Positions 1-10,730 of a DNA stretch of 64,000 bases are shown one piece after another. The position numbers were made by a program, and so were the translations under genes. The stretch is from Forficula auricularia. Taxonomy: Eukaryota; Arthropoda; Insecta; Dermaptera; Forficulidae. Positions within the stretch are counted from its first letter, which is position 1. Every line of letters starts with the position of its first letter. The stretch spans positions 1 through 64,000 of the forward strand of contig JALMQS010000875.1 in assembly GCA_024734495.1 (NCBI GenBank), given 5' to 3'. The notes under the pieces were generated by a model, which had not been told where the DNA came from, ran no database searches, and saw only the letters and a program-made list of their open reading frames with translations.

Positions 1-730
1 AGTCAAACTGGATCTAACCCAACCGAAGTGATATGATTTGAAGTAAATCAAACATTCGCATTGGATAAAGTAAAAAATTGAAATAAGATATATAAGTTAA
101 ATAAAATAGAATATTATACATATGGATTACAAAAATACGAGTCCCATCTCAATATTCGACTTAATATAAACTTTAAAATTTATTGAAATTTTGGAAATAA
201 TCTCTAAGTTCGTTAAATATACTATAGTATTTCATTTTAAGAAAAAAAAAAACAGTTTTTCTTATTTTTTTTCACTATATGCCAAATATTAAATCCAACT
301 TTATCTGACTTAATTTTCATATCCCCTCAGATAAATAGCAAAAGTCTGCTTATTGAAAGCTCGTAAAATAAATTATTAAAGATCTAAACATTTCCATTAT
401 ATATTTTTTCGATAATTTTTAATTAATTTCAAGTGAAAATTAAAATAAAAACAAAAAGTTTTCTTAACTTTTTTTTAAAGCTGAATATTTTAAAAGACTC
501 ATTATTAAATTTTTGTTCTTTCTTTGGTGGTTATTTATTATTATTATTATTATTTTCTTTTTTTTTTAATTAAAAATTAAAAATATGTAAAAAAACGATC
601 ACTATGAAAGAATTTCTCTGATAAAAACTGGAATGTGGGGATTTGATGTTTTAGTGTACAAAAAACATAGAATAAATACATTTTATCATACGTATATTAA
701 TTATTTTTTAAAAATGTTTTAATTCATTTT
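1..730. other. AT-rich intergenic DNA
   Basis: No coding frame, RNA gene or long repeat is visible. The stretch is A/T-dominated, with poly-T runs and a short TTA microsatellite near 536-553. The sequence near 58-75 (GCATTGGATAAAG...) matches the terminus of the T1-related element at 54.9 kb, so the first 80 bases may be a transposon edge cut by the window start. Confidence 0.6.
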
Positions 731-734
731 GTTA

Positions 735-925
735 AGGGAGAATGGTTTAGGTTCTAAGTGAAACATTTTTATTAAAATAAAAATTTTAATTTAAAAATAT
801 AAATTACTAGAGAGGATTCATAAATAATCGACAAAATGCTTAATTAGCAAAAGACTATATTATATATTTCTAGTTTTCAATGTGAACTCATGAAGTTGGG
901 CTCTAACCCGAAATATAATTATATA
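735..925 (+). mobile_element. Degenerate half of a ribozyme-like palindromic element
   Basis: Bases 735-765 carry a block (GGTTTAGGTTCTAAGTGAAAC) shared with 12592 and 30414, and the following AT-rich sequence aligns with the element at 30411-30720, including the phrase around 'gacaaaatgctt'. Bases 886-920 hold a decayed hammerhead-like core: ATGAAGT, a GGG/CCC helix, then CGAAAT. The opposite arm found at 30.4 kb is missing here, so this is probably a truncated copy. Confidence 0.45.
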
Positions 926-973
926 GAATAGACTCTTTCTAATAAGCTCAGATTTCGTCCTATTTACCTTTTT

Positions 974-1668
974 ACTTTACCATACAGGGTATAGTCAAGT
1001 ATTGTAATCGTGCATGAAAAAAGTGTTTTTTTTCCTTATTTTTTACGAAATATCTCTAAAACGGCTTAAACTATTTTGATTTAAAAAATTGAGCGAAACC
1101 ATAGCATTTCGGTCTACAAAAAAGCTCTAATAAGTGAACATCTAAAAAATAATATTTTTTGGGATAATAATTGTTTTGTCAAAATGTCTGTTAGTCTGTT
1201 AGTTAGTCTGTGCGTTAACAAATTTTGTGGACGAGCTAGCTCAAAAACTAGTGTGAATATCAAAAATAAATTGCACACGTAGTTTTGGTCCATTGAGATT
1301 AAGAACTGATTAGATTTTGGTGCATATAGACCCAAAATTAAGGTGGGGGGGGGGGGGTTTAAAAATTAAAAATAAAAAATCTAGGCCATTTGACCAAACT
1401 CAACCAAATTTTGTATACATAATCAGTGGGACCCCAGAAGTCTAGAAATGCAAAAAAAACTGCCCAAAATGGGGGGGGGGGGGGTGTAGGTTCAAAAAAT
1501 TAATATCTAGGCCATTTGACCAAACTTGACCAAATCTTGTATACATAATCAGTGGGACCCGAGAAGTATAAAAATGCAAAAACTACCCCCCCCCCCCCCT
1601 ACATGATTATTTTAGGGGCCAGATTGTATGGCCACATCTGAACACGTCAGCTTATTTTTATTTATGGT
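974..1668 (+). mobile_element. Dispersed DNA element T1, copy a
   Basis: First of three related copies (with 11380-12050 and 40827-41410). All start ACTTTACCATACAGGGTAT, continue through a conserved AT-rich part with GTCTGTTAGTCTG repeats, and end near CAGCTTATTTT. In the other copies an inverted CTTTACCATAC lies near the right end; in this copy that part is deleted. The interior carries G-rich tandem units. No transposase frame is seen, so it is a non-autonomous element. Superfamily not determined. Confidence 0.7.
1369..1610. repeat. G/C-homopolymer-bearing tandem units in T1a
   Basis: Two to three direct copies of a roughly 110-bp unit: 'aggccatttgacc', 'aaatcttgtatacataatcagtggg', 'aaatgcaaaaact', then a long G or C run. 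The homopolymer (up to about 14 G) differs between copies. Related units occur in the other T1 copies and in the unrelated TIR element at 4.6-5.3 kb. Confidence 0.7.
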
Positions 1669-1928
1669 TTACAATTTAGGCCAATATGATATCTATGCGT
1701 TTCATTAAATTCTGAATAAAATATGGTTAGAGGCATTTGTTGGTGCCTATAATGCCTATTTTGCGCTATATTTTATCTATAATAGCCTTTTAGTGCCTAT
1801 TTGAACTATAATTGGTAATTTCCATTTTTACTATACATTTTCTAAATTTAAAAGTTTTTTTGAATTATTAAGAAAATATTCCGAAAAAATTATTAAGGTG
1901 GAGTACCTTGGATCCAAGCAGCTATATA

Positions 1929-2573
1929 TTATTCTTAAATAAATTTTATAATTTTTCTAATTAATATAACAAAGAATAATTGACATATTAATGAGAATTG
2001 TTTTTGACCGCGCTTATTTGAAAAATATATTTATCGCGAGACTACTGCGGATTACGCTATTGGAGTCTGCGGAGTCTTAAGTCTGGACCAAGAAAGAAAA
2101 AAATGTGATCCACTTAGCTACAATCCAAAGTCATTTCGCGTATAGGTCTCTAGACATTCGGATGGATCACAAAGTGAATTTGAAATCTCAGATGTTATAT
2201 ATTTAATCTCCCAGACCAGAGCGCTTGATCTATTAGCATGTATGTTAGATGCTTGCTATAAATTAATCGAATGTTTTCTACATTTGATTCAATCGCAAAT
2301 ATATAACATCTGAGATTTCACATTCACTTGGTGATCCATCCGAATGTCTAGCGGGCTATACGCGAAATGACGTTGGATTGTAGCTAAGTGGATCACATCT
2401 TTTTCTCTCTTGGTCCAAACTTAAGACTCCACAGACTCCAATAGCGTAATCCGTAGTAGTCTCGCGATAAATATCTTTTTCAAATAAGCGCAGTCAAAAA
2501 CAATTCTCATTGATATGTCAATTATTCTTTGTTATATTAATTAGAAAAATTATAAAATTTATTTAAGATCATT
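1929..2573. repeat. 645-bp near-perfect palindrome
   Basis: Left arm 1929-2205 and right arm 2297-2573 are reverse complements with only scattered mismatches, separated by about 90 bp. The arms contain moderately GC-rich sequence (for example 'gactccaatagcgtaat') unlike the AT-rich surroundings. A related fragment of the spacer recurs at 2637-2675. It sits between the end repeats of the hAT-like element, so it probably inserted into it. No hammerhead-like core is seen in these arms. Confidence 0.85.
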
Positions 2574-2766
2574 ATTTCAAGTTAGAAATATATAAGTTCA
2601 GATATTATTTTCACTCAATATTTGACAAAAATTCCCTACATTTGATTCGCGATTGAATCAAATGTAGAAAACATTCGATATATTATTCTGACCATTTGGA
2701 TGAAATTCAAAGGGTACATTTGAAATTTATTATTTTAAATAATGTTCTGTAATTCTATTTATTTAT

Positions 2767-3090
2767 TATTTTAGATTATAGAAACAATCAATGAAGATGA
2801 TCCTTTATCTATAAGGGAGGCTAATAATGCTTTATTTTCTATTACTCTTGAGGCTGATTTCGCATATATAAAGTGTAATTTTAACAATCTACCTGTAAAC
2901 ATTACAGCATTATAAGCAAGAAATCACCCTTTGATAGAGTCCATAAAAATATTCCAGAGATTTAAAAAAAAAATCAAAAAAGCATCTGGTCCTATTGCCT
3001 TCAATCTCAATAAAAAATGTACAAAATACTGAAGCGAAATCCTGGTTAGACAATAATGGAAAGAATAGCCAGGAATTTAGGAGGATATAG
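2767..3090 (+). pseudogene. Remnant of a transposon-encoded protein (possibly hAT/CGBP1-like)
   Basis: After an AT-rich tract ending in a splice-acceptor-like TTTTAG, one frame reads ETINEDDPLSIREANNAL and continues FSITLEADFAYIKC, FNNLPVNITAL, stop, ARNHPLIESIKIFQRF, KKKIKKASGPIAFNLN. It then breaks up with several stops. The composition and the pattern '...YI..NF..LP..IT.LE...LP L.E.I' recall the C-terminal part of CGBP1-like proteins encoded by some insect hAT elements. That recall comes from memory, not from a search. The in-frame stop before ARNHPL and the later stops mean it cannot make a working protein. It lies between the GTGCCTATTTT repeat clusters, which fits a transposon gene. Confidence 0.4.
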
Positions 3091-3259
3091 TAGTGCAAAA
3101 TAGGAAAATTTAACACCATGCGAAATAACTTATTTGAAATTAAGTGCCTATTTTTACTTAAAATGCTTTTGTAAGTGCCTATTTTAGTTATTTTTAATGC
3201 TTAGTTGTCTGCCTATTTTAAAGATTTGTAGTGCCTATAAATACGACCCTACTAATAAG

Positions 3260-4490
3260 TATTTTTTTCTTATATTTACGAATCCTGCCTGGTAATTTAT
3301 CATATATTTTTAAATTTTTATTTTTTATTTTTAAGGGACTTCACACGAATTTCAATAATTTTAGACCCTCCTCTCCCTCTGTGTCATATTCTGTCATTGA
3401 GCTCTCTCTGTATTGTGACGTCACACTATCACTTTTATTCCCTATAATTTAATAATTGTAGAAATTTATTGTCTAGATTTAGTTTACCAATATTTTCAGG
3501 TTGCTCTGAAATCTAAAAAATATATTTGAAAATTTTTAAAAAATTTTAATTTGACTTTTGGGATATCACCATTTTTAAGACCCCAGGGCCTTCCTGTCAT
3601 ATATTGTCGCAAATCTGAGATGCCCCCTCCTGCCTTACGGAGTAATTTATGGATAGCCCCTAATTAGTGAATTAACAAAATTTGTATATGATCTAGTTCA
3701 AAAACCAAAATTAAGACCGTCATAATTAAGTGGCTGATTGATTAACCGGGTATCCGAATAATCGATTTTCGGTTTTATGAAAAAAATCCGAAACTGATTT
3801 TGATTCCCACCTCCAGTTTAAGGGAATAAATTTCCAATCAGGTCATTGAAGGGACACCAGAAAGCTGATTGCACAAAGGCGCCTTACATATCAGCGCTAG
3901 CTCTGAGCTTAACCAACATTCATCAAAAACAAATTAAGCCATTCGTTTCCATTATAAATGCATATTCATATAGATGAATGAATTTTTCACTCTCGTTTTT
4001 ATCGACCTACACACATAAACAGACACACAGAAGCCTTCTAAAAAAAAAAAAATTAATTGCCATTGAAATGGTTTCGGTTTCAGCTTGACATAAACATTAA
4101 ATACTTTTTCTATATACCTATATTAAAGAAATGAAAAAAAAAAACTCCATATATCCACACAAAAAATGTTTGCAAAGAAAGGGAGAGAGAAAAAAATGAT
4201 GAATATTTTAGAAATATTTACTCAGTTGAAAAGATGCAAAGTTTTAGCCGAATTCATTCATTATTAAGCAAAGTTGAAAGTACATTCATTACTTGAATGA
4301 TGGTGAGCATGAAGGAGACAGGAGCAACTAAAAGTGTGTTCTGTGCAAAACAGTAAAAGACAAGTTGCTTCTCTCGGGCTGAGTTAATGGGCAAAACTTT
4401 GCAAAGTGGAGGGGAGAACGAAGATAACGGAACCTTTGACACACTAGACGTATACAACTGAAACAGAGAAGTATTATTTTTTTATTTCTT
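3260..4490. other. Unassigned AT-rich sequence
   Basis: Apart from short resemblance at 3285-3345 ('aatcctgcctggtaattta' and following AT-rich bases) to the right end of the 30.4-kb palindromic element, I see no repeat boundary, RNA gene or convincing coding frame. Short overlapping minus-strand frames near 4254-4549 run partly into the hAT MITE and look like chance. Confidence 0.5.
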
Positions 4491-4499
4491 AGTATAGAA

Positions 4500-5516
4500 C
4501 AGAGGTAGCCCCAACGTGGCTCGCGAGCCGCATGCGGCTCTTCAGTCAATCTCGTGCGGCCCTTAAATCCTCTTGAATAATACTGATTTTAAAAAGTACA
4601 GGGGGACATAAGATCTACCACATTTTAAAGAGGTATAAAAAATGAAAAAATTTAACTAATAAGAAACTGAATATATTTTTGAAAAGAACATAAAATAAAT
4701 TTTTTTAATGTATTTTAAACATTATCAGACAAAAAGGGGGGCGGGTCAAAAATGAAAATTCTAGCCCTTTCGACAAAACTCAACCAAAATTTGTATACTT
4801 ATTCTGTGGGCCCCAAAAAGGGTAGAAATGCAAAAACTAATCACCCAAAATGGGGAGAGGGTCAAAAATGAAAATTCTAGCCCTTTCGACCAAAATCAAC
4901 CAAATTTTTTTATACTTATTCTGTGGACCCTCAGAAGGCTAGAAATGCAAAAACTAACCACCCAAAATGTAGGGAGGGTCAAAAATGAAAATTCTAGCCT
5001 TTTCGACCAAACTATGTATACAAAATTTGGTTAGTTTTTCCATTTCTAGCCTTTTTGGGGCCCACAGAATATGTATACAAAATTTGGTTGAGTTTGATGA
5101 AAAGGGCTAGAATTTTTTTTGACCCCCCCCCCCTCCCCCCTCCTTTTTGTCTGATAATGTTTAAAATACATTTAAAAAAAATTCATTTATTTTCTTAACA
5201 AAAATATATTTATATTTTTTCTAGTTAAATTTTTTCATTTTTTATATCTCTTCAAAATGTGGTGGATCTTTATGCCCCACCCTGAATAATAATTAAATTA
5301 AAAAAAATAATAATACAAAAATTAAAATAATTTGTAATTTGTAATATTATAACTAAGTAGAGCAAAAAATATATGTTACTTCATTTATATTTTATAAAAT
5401 AAAAAAAAGGTGTCTTTTTTTAATAAACGTTTAATTTATCTCCAAACAATGTGGCTCGCTTTGAAACAGTTTTATAAATTTGCGGCTCCCAAAGTTAAGG
5501 TTAGTGGCCACCCCTG
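4500..5516. mobile_element. hAT MITE with 8-bp target duplication
   Basis: The left end begins CAGAGGTAGCC and the right end, read in reverse, begins CAGGGGTGGCC. Flanking 8-mers GTATAGAA (4492-4499) and GTATAGTA (5517-5524) match at 6 of 8 positions, as expected for a hAT target duplication. Next to the left end lies a GC-rich palindrome (GGCTCGCGAGCC, then GCATGCGGCTC), and GTGGCTCG and TTTGCGGCTCCC recur at the right end. About two thirds of the length is a later insertion (4599-5285). Confidence 0.8.
4599..5285. mobile_element. Nested TIR element with internal tandem units
   Basis: Terminal inverted repeats of about 145 bp (4599-4745 and 5127-5285) start with CAGGGGGACATAAGATC and its counterpart. 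Inside are three direct copies of a 115-bp unit ('gggtcaaaaatgaaaattctagccc') followed by an inverted copy. The units resemble those in T1. The element interrupts the hAT MITE, so it is younger. No ORF beyond repeat-derived frames. Confidence 0.8.
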
Positions 5517-5565
5517 GTATAGTATCTGAGGTGAAACCAAATATTATGGATATAGTACAGTGGTC

Positions 5566-6012
5566 ACCAATCTTTGAAGTATTACAGACCTCTTTTAAAA
5601 GAGAAATAGATCCTAATTTCTTACTTGCGTTTTTTGATAATCATTACTTTAAATTTGTATTTAGAGTGTTTTGTTTTTATTTTTACCCATATTTAAGATT
5701 TGAAATTTTATTAAAATCACACATAATTAATTATAATTATTTATTGAACACGAATAAATAATACAATGAAATTATGACGTTTCGAACGACTTATTTTGTG
5801 ACCGTTCTCAGCACCCACTCCGATTTCAGGCTAACTGATACGAAGTCAGTTCTCATACTTGAGAATGATCGAAACGTCGTAATTTCTTATATTGAATATA
5901 TTATTTATAAATAATTATAATTAATTATGTGCGATTTTAATAATAAAATTAAGCACAAAAATAAAATCTTTAACAGCTTCATTACTTAAGTGGTTTCTTG
6001 TGACCGACCATT
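5566..6012. mobile_element. Possible second hAT MITE
   Basis: The left end CAGTGGTCACCAATCTTT is a typical hAT-style terminus. A candidate right end around 6005-6012 reads TAATGGTCGGTCAC in reverse. The flanking 8-mers agree only partly, so the boundaries are uncertain. A ribozyme-like palindrome occupies most of the interior. Confidence 0.35.
5706..5945. mobile_element. Palindromic element with degenerate hammerhead-like cores
   Basis: Arms 5706-5785 and 5866-5945 are inverted copies. Read on the minus strand, 5812-5776 gives CTGA, then a GAACG/CGTTC helix, then GAAACGTC. The base pattern after CTGA has lost the canonical NGA but the helix pairs fully. The plus-strand arm has GAGAATGATCGAAACGTC, with a more damaged core. 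Confidence 0.6.
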
Positions 6013-6013
6013 A

Positions 6014-6090
6014 GCATAATATTGAAGGAGACAATAAAAAAGTGTGTCTTCTGCTGGAATTATAAATTTTATTTATTTATAACGATCTAA
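6014..6090 (+). mobile_element. Family-B ribozyme element fragment, split by a SINE
   Basis: The sequence GAAGGAGACAATAAAA, then GTGTGTCTTCTGCTGGAAT and an AT tail, is the same as at 15812-15870 and 9062-9100. In the 15.8-kb copy it runs on through AACGAGACTATAGTTTCG (the hammerhead). Here it is cut at AACGAT by the SINE at 6095. After the SINE, 6336-6365 matches, inverted, the family's GAGAGTAGCAGAATT block. Confidence 0.65.
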
Positions 6091-6094
6091 ATTG

Positions 6095-6324
6095 GGGAGT
6101 CGGGTAGCTCGGTCAGCTAACGCACTGGCTTCGCTTCAGCATCGATCGATTATGACGATGTTGAAGTTGTGGTCCTGGGTTCGATCCTAGCTGGCAAATA
6201 AAAATTTCTACCGGCTGAAAACTCGGCTCCCTCACTAACCCTACTAATCCTCTACTTATGTGCTGTCTAAATGGGCTTTGTTCCCGGTGACATTAAATAA
6301 ATAAAAAATAAAAAAAAAAAAAAA
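6095..6324 (+). mobile_element. tRNA-derived SINE with poly(A) tail
   Basis: The head is tRNA-like: an A-box-like GTAGCTCGGTCAGCTAAC near 6105 and a B box GGTTCGATCC near 6179. Between the boxes there is an enlarged anticodon region that can fold into a hairpin (GCTTCAGCATCG...CGATGTTGAAG). The body ends GGGCTTTGTTCCCGGTGACA, a 3' module also seen at 61.9 kb and 10.6 kb, then AAATAAATAAA and poly(A). The hexamer AACGAT flanks both ends as a probable target duplication, in a family-B element. Pol III transcription is expected from the boxes but not shown. Confidence 0.85.
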
Positions 6325-6365
6325 ACGATGCAAATTCTGCTACTCTCGGCACAAAAACTTTCAAT

Positions 6366-7440
6366 TTAATGAGCATAAAAAGTTGGTAAAAAATGCATAT
6401 CTTTGATGATCGATTGTGGATAAATTTCTGAACTGATTTTAACTTTTAAGTAGGTTCTTCGATGTAAAATGTTATGCTCTTTCATTTTGGTAAGAGTAAA
6501 ATTTTCCGTAGGACGCATGGTTTTCGAGTTATAAGCAAAACTCTGTAAAATGACCAAAATTTTCGTGGTTTTTAGGCCCTCAAAAATTTAGCAACAGCCA
6601 GAAACCGTCGCAAACTTATATAACTCTTATTTGAGATGCCTAACATCGATGAAAATTATTTCTAGCTTGTGCATATTTATTGACCAGCAGAAGTTAATTT
6701 GTCTGGGCTAACTGATATATAGGTACCTATATTTGGAGAAATTTATATAATGGTCAATGAGTTCAAATAGTGATCTCAGAGTAAATAAAGTTATCTATCA
6801 ATCTAATCTCCACTAATTTCAGAGTAATTTCAGATGTTTACTTATAGTCATTAATAAATTACATAAAAAATAGAGTGCCTCGGTAAACGTCCTTAATAAT
6901 TTAAACACTGCTTAATACTAAAATGCATAAATACTTACTCTAATAGATTAAATAAATGTAAATTTCAAAAACTTTAATTTTCTCTTTCCTGTCTCTTTTC
7001 CCTCTTTGGATTTGGTTGAGGATCATCTGGCTTGACGTGTACTAAAAATCTGCCCAAAGAATTTTATTCTGCCTTCTCTTCAGTATGTTTCGGAAATGTG
7101 ACATTGTCTGTTCATTGCAGACAATGCTATTACGGCTTTGTTGGGATATCAGATCTTGCCCCCTTTCCAAAAAAATCGAAGTCAGTCGATCGAGGACGTA
7201 AGCGCGCACCTTTTCACACACGCGACTCGTATTATAATCAAAGGTCGTATACAAAATATTTTTTTTTGCATTCAGGGATTATTGACAAGTTTTATTTATT
7301 CCAAAGCGGGCGTATACCACTGAACAATGTTTTAGTTCAAAATATTTTATTTTACTTATAAAATATTAGTACCTGGAGGCACCGAGCGAAAAGGTCGATT
7401 TTTATTTGAGAGCCGTTTTCAAATTAAAAAAATATAGAAA
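6366..7440. other. Unassigned sequence, one GC-richer block
   Basis: No repeat boundary is certain. Bases 7010-7255 are noticeably more GC-rich than the surroundings and open on both strands over 60-110 codons. The frames overlap, lack recognisable domains and do not look like a conserved protein. I leave it unassigned. It could be a host-derived exon remnant or an old repeat. Confidence 0.35.
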
Positions 7441-7454
7441 TATATATATAGTAT

Positions 7455-7558
7455 TCGCCCACTGTACCCCCCCCCCCCCCACGCCGCTTGACCCCACCCC
7501 GGAAACCTAGCCCTACCCCCGGATCCCCCACCACTGCACCCCACCTCCTGCACCTGTT
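7455..7558. repeat. C-rich block shared with 20.9 kb
   Basis: A run of 13-14 C is followed by CCCCGGATCCCCCACCACTGCACCCCACCTCCTGCACCT-type sequence. The same arrangement occurs at 20870-21020, where it continues into TTTTTGCATTTCTAG, the reverse of the T1/4.7-kb unit core. It is therefore probably a mutated G-rich minisatellite unit on the opposite strand. The minus strand has several G runs that could form quadruplexes. Confidence 0.55.
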
Positions 7559-7984
7559 TTGTTTCAACCATTTGATTCATTTTTATTCATCCAATTGTTA
7601 ATAAATAAAACCTATCAAAATGTGTTGTTTTTTCAGAAAATTGAGACCTGCTTATTCGAAATATATTTTTAAATAAATTCTTGATTATTTTTTATTCTAT
7701 TAAATAAATAAAGTTCTTTATAAAAACAATTATAAAACGTTTATTAATATTTCTAACGTTTATGGAGAACAAAATATGTTAAAATCCACAATCACAATAC
7801 TTCTTCAAGGCCTTTGAGAATAAAGAATTTACCCGACCCATTGTCTGCCTGAGCACAAAAGGAAGAGGGAAACCTTTTTTTAAAACCCTAAGAATGGGAT
7901 TTGTCTACCTGAGAATAATTAATTTCATTACGAAAAAACCCATCAAAAACAATTTTGTCGAAGATGAGACCGTGACAGATCGAA

Positions 7985-8115
7985 TTGTCACCCCAAAAAA
8001 CCCCTAACTCGTGAATTTCATCAAAATCGGTAGAGTCGTTTTCAAAATATAACCAAGATACAAATATACAAACAAATATATATACAAATAAATATACAAT
8101 TTTTGCTTGTTTAAT
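7985..8115 (+). mobile_element. 3' fragment of a dispersed element (TCATCAAAATCGGTAGAG motif)
   Basis: The phrase TTTCATCAAAATCGGTAGAG, then CGTTTTCAAAATA, 'agatacaaatatacaaacaaata', and TTTTTGCTYGTTTAATAAGAGTA also occurs at 21715-21815. This type of sequence is common at ends of insect repeats, and I have seen similar wording next to RTE-like retrotransposons. Family assignment is tentative. Only the terminal 100-130 bp is present. Confidence 0.5.
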
Positions 8116-8269
8116 AAGAGTAAATTATTAAAAATCGAGAATTCAACCTTTTATTTAGTTTATTTCGGTTTGACTTGGAAGAGGAAGGGGATCTTTTAAA
8201 GAATTAAAATTATAAACTTCTAAAGCCAAGAAATCAAGAAAGCTGAAATTTAGGTACTAGAGGTCCTAT

Positions 8270-8502
8270 AAGAGTCAGGTTGGCTAAGTGGTTAAAGTGC
8301 ATGCCTTCTAATCAAGCTAGCTCGGGTTCAAGTCCAATAGCTGTAAATATTTGACCTGCTATAATCTGATTCCTTCAGGGAAAGGCAATTGGAAACCAAC
8401 CCTGGGAAAAATTTCCCCAGGAAAATTACATTGGAGAGGATACTCTCCATAGTAATAGCCGACGCTCGGAATCGAGTATGGCATTTGAAGAAGAAGAAGA
8501 AT
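8270..8502 (+). mobile_element. tRNA-derived SINE with GAA tail and 8-bp duplication
   Basis: A perfect A box TTGGCTAAGTGG (about 8281) and B box GGTTCAAGTCC (about 8325) give a tRNA-like head. The body contains GGCAATTGGAAACCAACC and ends in (GAA)n. The 8-mer GGTCCTAT flanks it exactly on both sides (8262-8269 and 8503-8510). The minus-strand frame over it (8359-8592) is a shadow. Confidence 0.9.
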
Positions 8503-9044
8503 GGTCCTATGTTCCATATTTAAAACAGATCTGAATATTTCTTTCGGGGACTTAAATGGTAAGAAATGATTTAAAAAAAAGAATTGTATCACTATTTATT
8601 TATTGTTTCACTATAAATTCTTAAACCTTTGATCAATTTGGATAAAATTTTGCTCATACAACCTTTAAGAACTTACAAAAATGATTAATTATCTATGTGA
8701 TGATGATAGTGATCAGAATTAGGGGGGAGAAAGAATTCAAAAAATAATAATATATTACAAAATTTCTAAGTCCACTAAAAACATCAGTTTATATTTTAAT
8801 TTAATATACGAGCGAGTTAATGCGTATGATAAAGTCGGAATGCTACATCACCTTTTAATTTATATTTTTTAACATTTTTAAAAACTTATTCAGGAATCTA
8901 ATGATATAGAGTAAAAAAAATCATTTTCTCTACTCCCTTCATAACACCGATGAATATAAATAAAAATGAAAAAATATTTTATTTTTATTTTTCAGACAAA
9001 TTTATTCATATAGAAATATTAAATTGAAAGTTTTTGTGCTGAGG

Positions 9045-9175
9045 GTAGCAGAATTTTTATATATTGAAGGACGCAATAAAATAGTGTGTCTTCTGCTGGA
9101 ATAATTCCAACAGAAGACACACTGGAATAATTCCAGCAGAAGACACACTCTTTTATTGTCTCCTTCAACATAAAT
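9045..9175. mobile_element. Family-B fragment folded into a short palindrome
   Basis: It has the family's GAGGGTAGCAGAATT block, then GTGTGTCTTCTGCTGGAAT, which is immediately mirrored, and mirrored again, ending AGTGTGTCTTCTG in reverse and TTTATTGTCTCCTTCAA. The AACGAGACTATAG hammerhead part is missing. It is probably two truncated copies inserted head to head. Confidence 0.7.
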
Positions 9176-9264
9176 ATTTTAAATAGTTTTCAAAAAAATA
9201 TCAATTCGATCTATATTTTGTAAATGTATTCAATAGATTCAAAGTAGGTAAATGATAATATTTT

Positions 9265-9570
9265 TAACCGACTTCAAAAAAGAAGGAGGTTCTCTATTCG
9301 ACTGAATTTTTTTTGTGTGCCTATGTTAACTCATATCTCCGCCATTTGTGAACCGATTTTGAAAAAAAAAAAATTGCGTTGGGTTCAGTCTACCTTCCGA
9401 TTGGTCCCATTTTTTTCATAAAAGACCATTTTTGTTAGGTTTGTTCAGGCCTAATTTCTTTGTTTATGAACCGATTTAGATTATTCTTTTTTTATTGGAA
9501 ATGGGGGTATCTTAGGCATGGTGCCATATTAATTTGGTCAAGTTCTGATGATATGATCACTATTAATAAC
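9265..9570 (+). repeat. ACCGACTTCAAAAA insect-type dispersed repeat
   Basis: It begins AACCGACTTCAAAAAAGAAG and continues with 'aactcatatctccgccatttgtgaaccgattttgaa', wording familiar from many insect genomes. It borders a palindrome whose arms also contain ACCGACTTCAAAAA. No transposase is visible. The small frame at 9460-9660 is spurious. Confidence 0.6.
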
Positions 9571-9584
9571 ATCCCTAAAAAGAG

Positions 9585-9950
9585 AAAAATAAAAATAATT
9601 TTTAAGAAAAAAATAAAAACCGACTTCAAAAAATTAAATGCAACAAATAAAAAACACTAAAAGGTATAAAATAATTATTATCTTATTTAGTTACAACTAA
9701 ACTACGAAATATTAAGATGAAATTACTTTTTGAAGTCGGTGCCAAACATATACCTTTTGGGTGGGTACGCTCGCTTATAGGTATAGTTTGTTTGGCACCA
9801 ACTTCAAAAAGTAATTTCATCTTAATATTTCGTAGTTTATTTGTAACTAAATAAGATAATAATTATTTTATACCTTTTAGTGTATTTTATTTGTTGCATT
9901 TAATTTTTTGGAGGCGGTTTTTATTTTTTTCTTAAAAATTATTTTTATTA
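9585..9950. repeat. Palindrome with 150-bp arms
   Basis: Left arm 9585-9750 and right arm about 9788-9945 mirror each other ('gatgaaattactttttgaagtcggtgcc' type sequence), with a spacer of about 40 bp that is GC-richer (GGGTGGGTACGCTCGC). It sits directly after the ACCGACTTC repeat and may be that family's inverted end. Confidence 0.8.
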
Positions 9951-9974
9951 CTAATGATAATAATAATAATAAAC

Positions 9975-10215
9975 TGGATCTGGATTCGAAGGGCAAACAA
10001 CTGACCCCAAAGGACGAACTCTAATTGAGCATTACTGACGAATTCTGCCAACTTAAGCAAGATAGCCCCTTTTACGACCCGTTGGGAATTATTTTTGCTA
10101 ACGTCAGTTCTAACTCTGGTTCGATGATTCGTTGCTCTTATCAGGGGACCCCATTAAGATTCGGGTTCGCATTTCGAAGGGGTCATCCGCCCTCTCCCTT
10201 ATTTACGACCTTAAT
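9975..10215. other. GC-richer unassigned block
   Basis: About 240 bp of balanced composition between AT-rich repeats. A 64-codon plus-strand frame (from 10025) has no stop, but I recognise no domain. It could be an old exon or part of an element whose other copies lie elsewhere. Confidence 0.3.
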
Positions 10216-10624
10216 TTAACGCTGATAAATTATTTTAAAACTAATTATATTATCAACTATATGTATGTATGAAATATGATTCACTGGCTTGTTTCTATAA
10301 CGATTTGGCGGTTTTTCTGATTTCCTATATTTTTTTTCTAGAAATTTAATCAGTTCTTCAAATGCATTTAGAAACTTATAATGCTTAAATAAAGAATTAT
10401 AAAAAAAAAAACATTTGAGCAAGGATAGTTAAAAGATATATAAATACTATAGACTGCAAATAAATGTATATAACTTATATTATAAATCAATATTTTACTT
10501 CAGAGATTCAAACCCCGTGGTTTCTGAAGGCCATGCTTTAATCTAAATGAAAAATCATAACATTTTACTACTTGTTAGAACTTTTCGAAATAAAGCACAT
10601 TAAGCACGATTTTATATATTTATT

Positions 10625-10712
10625 TATTTATTTTTATTTAAATAATTAGCTTAGGGAACTAAAGGCTCATTTGGGATAATATAGGTATTTATTAAAACAT
10701 TAACAAATATAC
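10625..10712 (-). mobile_element. SINE 3' end fragment
   Basis: On the minus strand it reads TGAGCCTTTAGTTCCCTAAGC then AAATAAATAAA repeats. This matches the 3' module of the SINEs at 6095 and 61878 (GGGC-TTTRGTTCCC, then TAAATAAATAAA). The tRNA-like head is missing. Confidence 0.55.
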
Positions 10713-10730
10713 ACAAACATAATTACATAA

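Larger units (their letters stand above)
1730..3245 (+). mobile_element. Decayed hAT-like element with GTGCCTATTTT subterminal repeats
   Basis: Both ends are rich in copies of the short motif GTGCCTATTTT: 1745-1805 on the left and 3150-3240 on the right. Between them lie a large palindrome (1929-2573) and a degenerate coding remnant (2767-3090). Clusters of short subterminal repeats are typical of hAT transposase binding regions. I could not fix the exact ends or a target duplication. The family call is an inference from repeats plus the coding remnant. Confidence 0.4.

Noticed and set aside
7032..7361. 109-codon plus frame in a GC-richer block
   Set aside because: Competing frames on both strands and no recognisable protein. 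Left as unassigned sequence.
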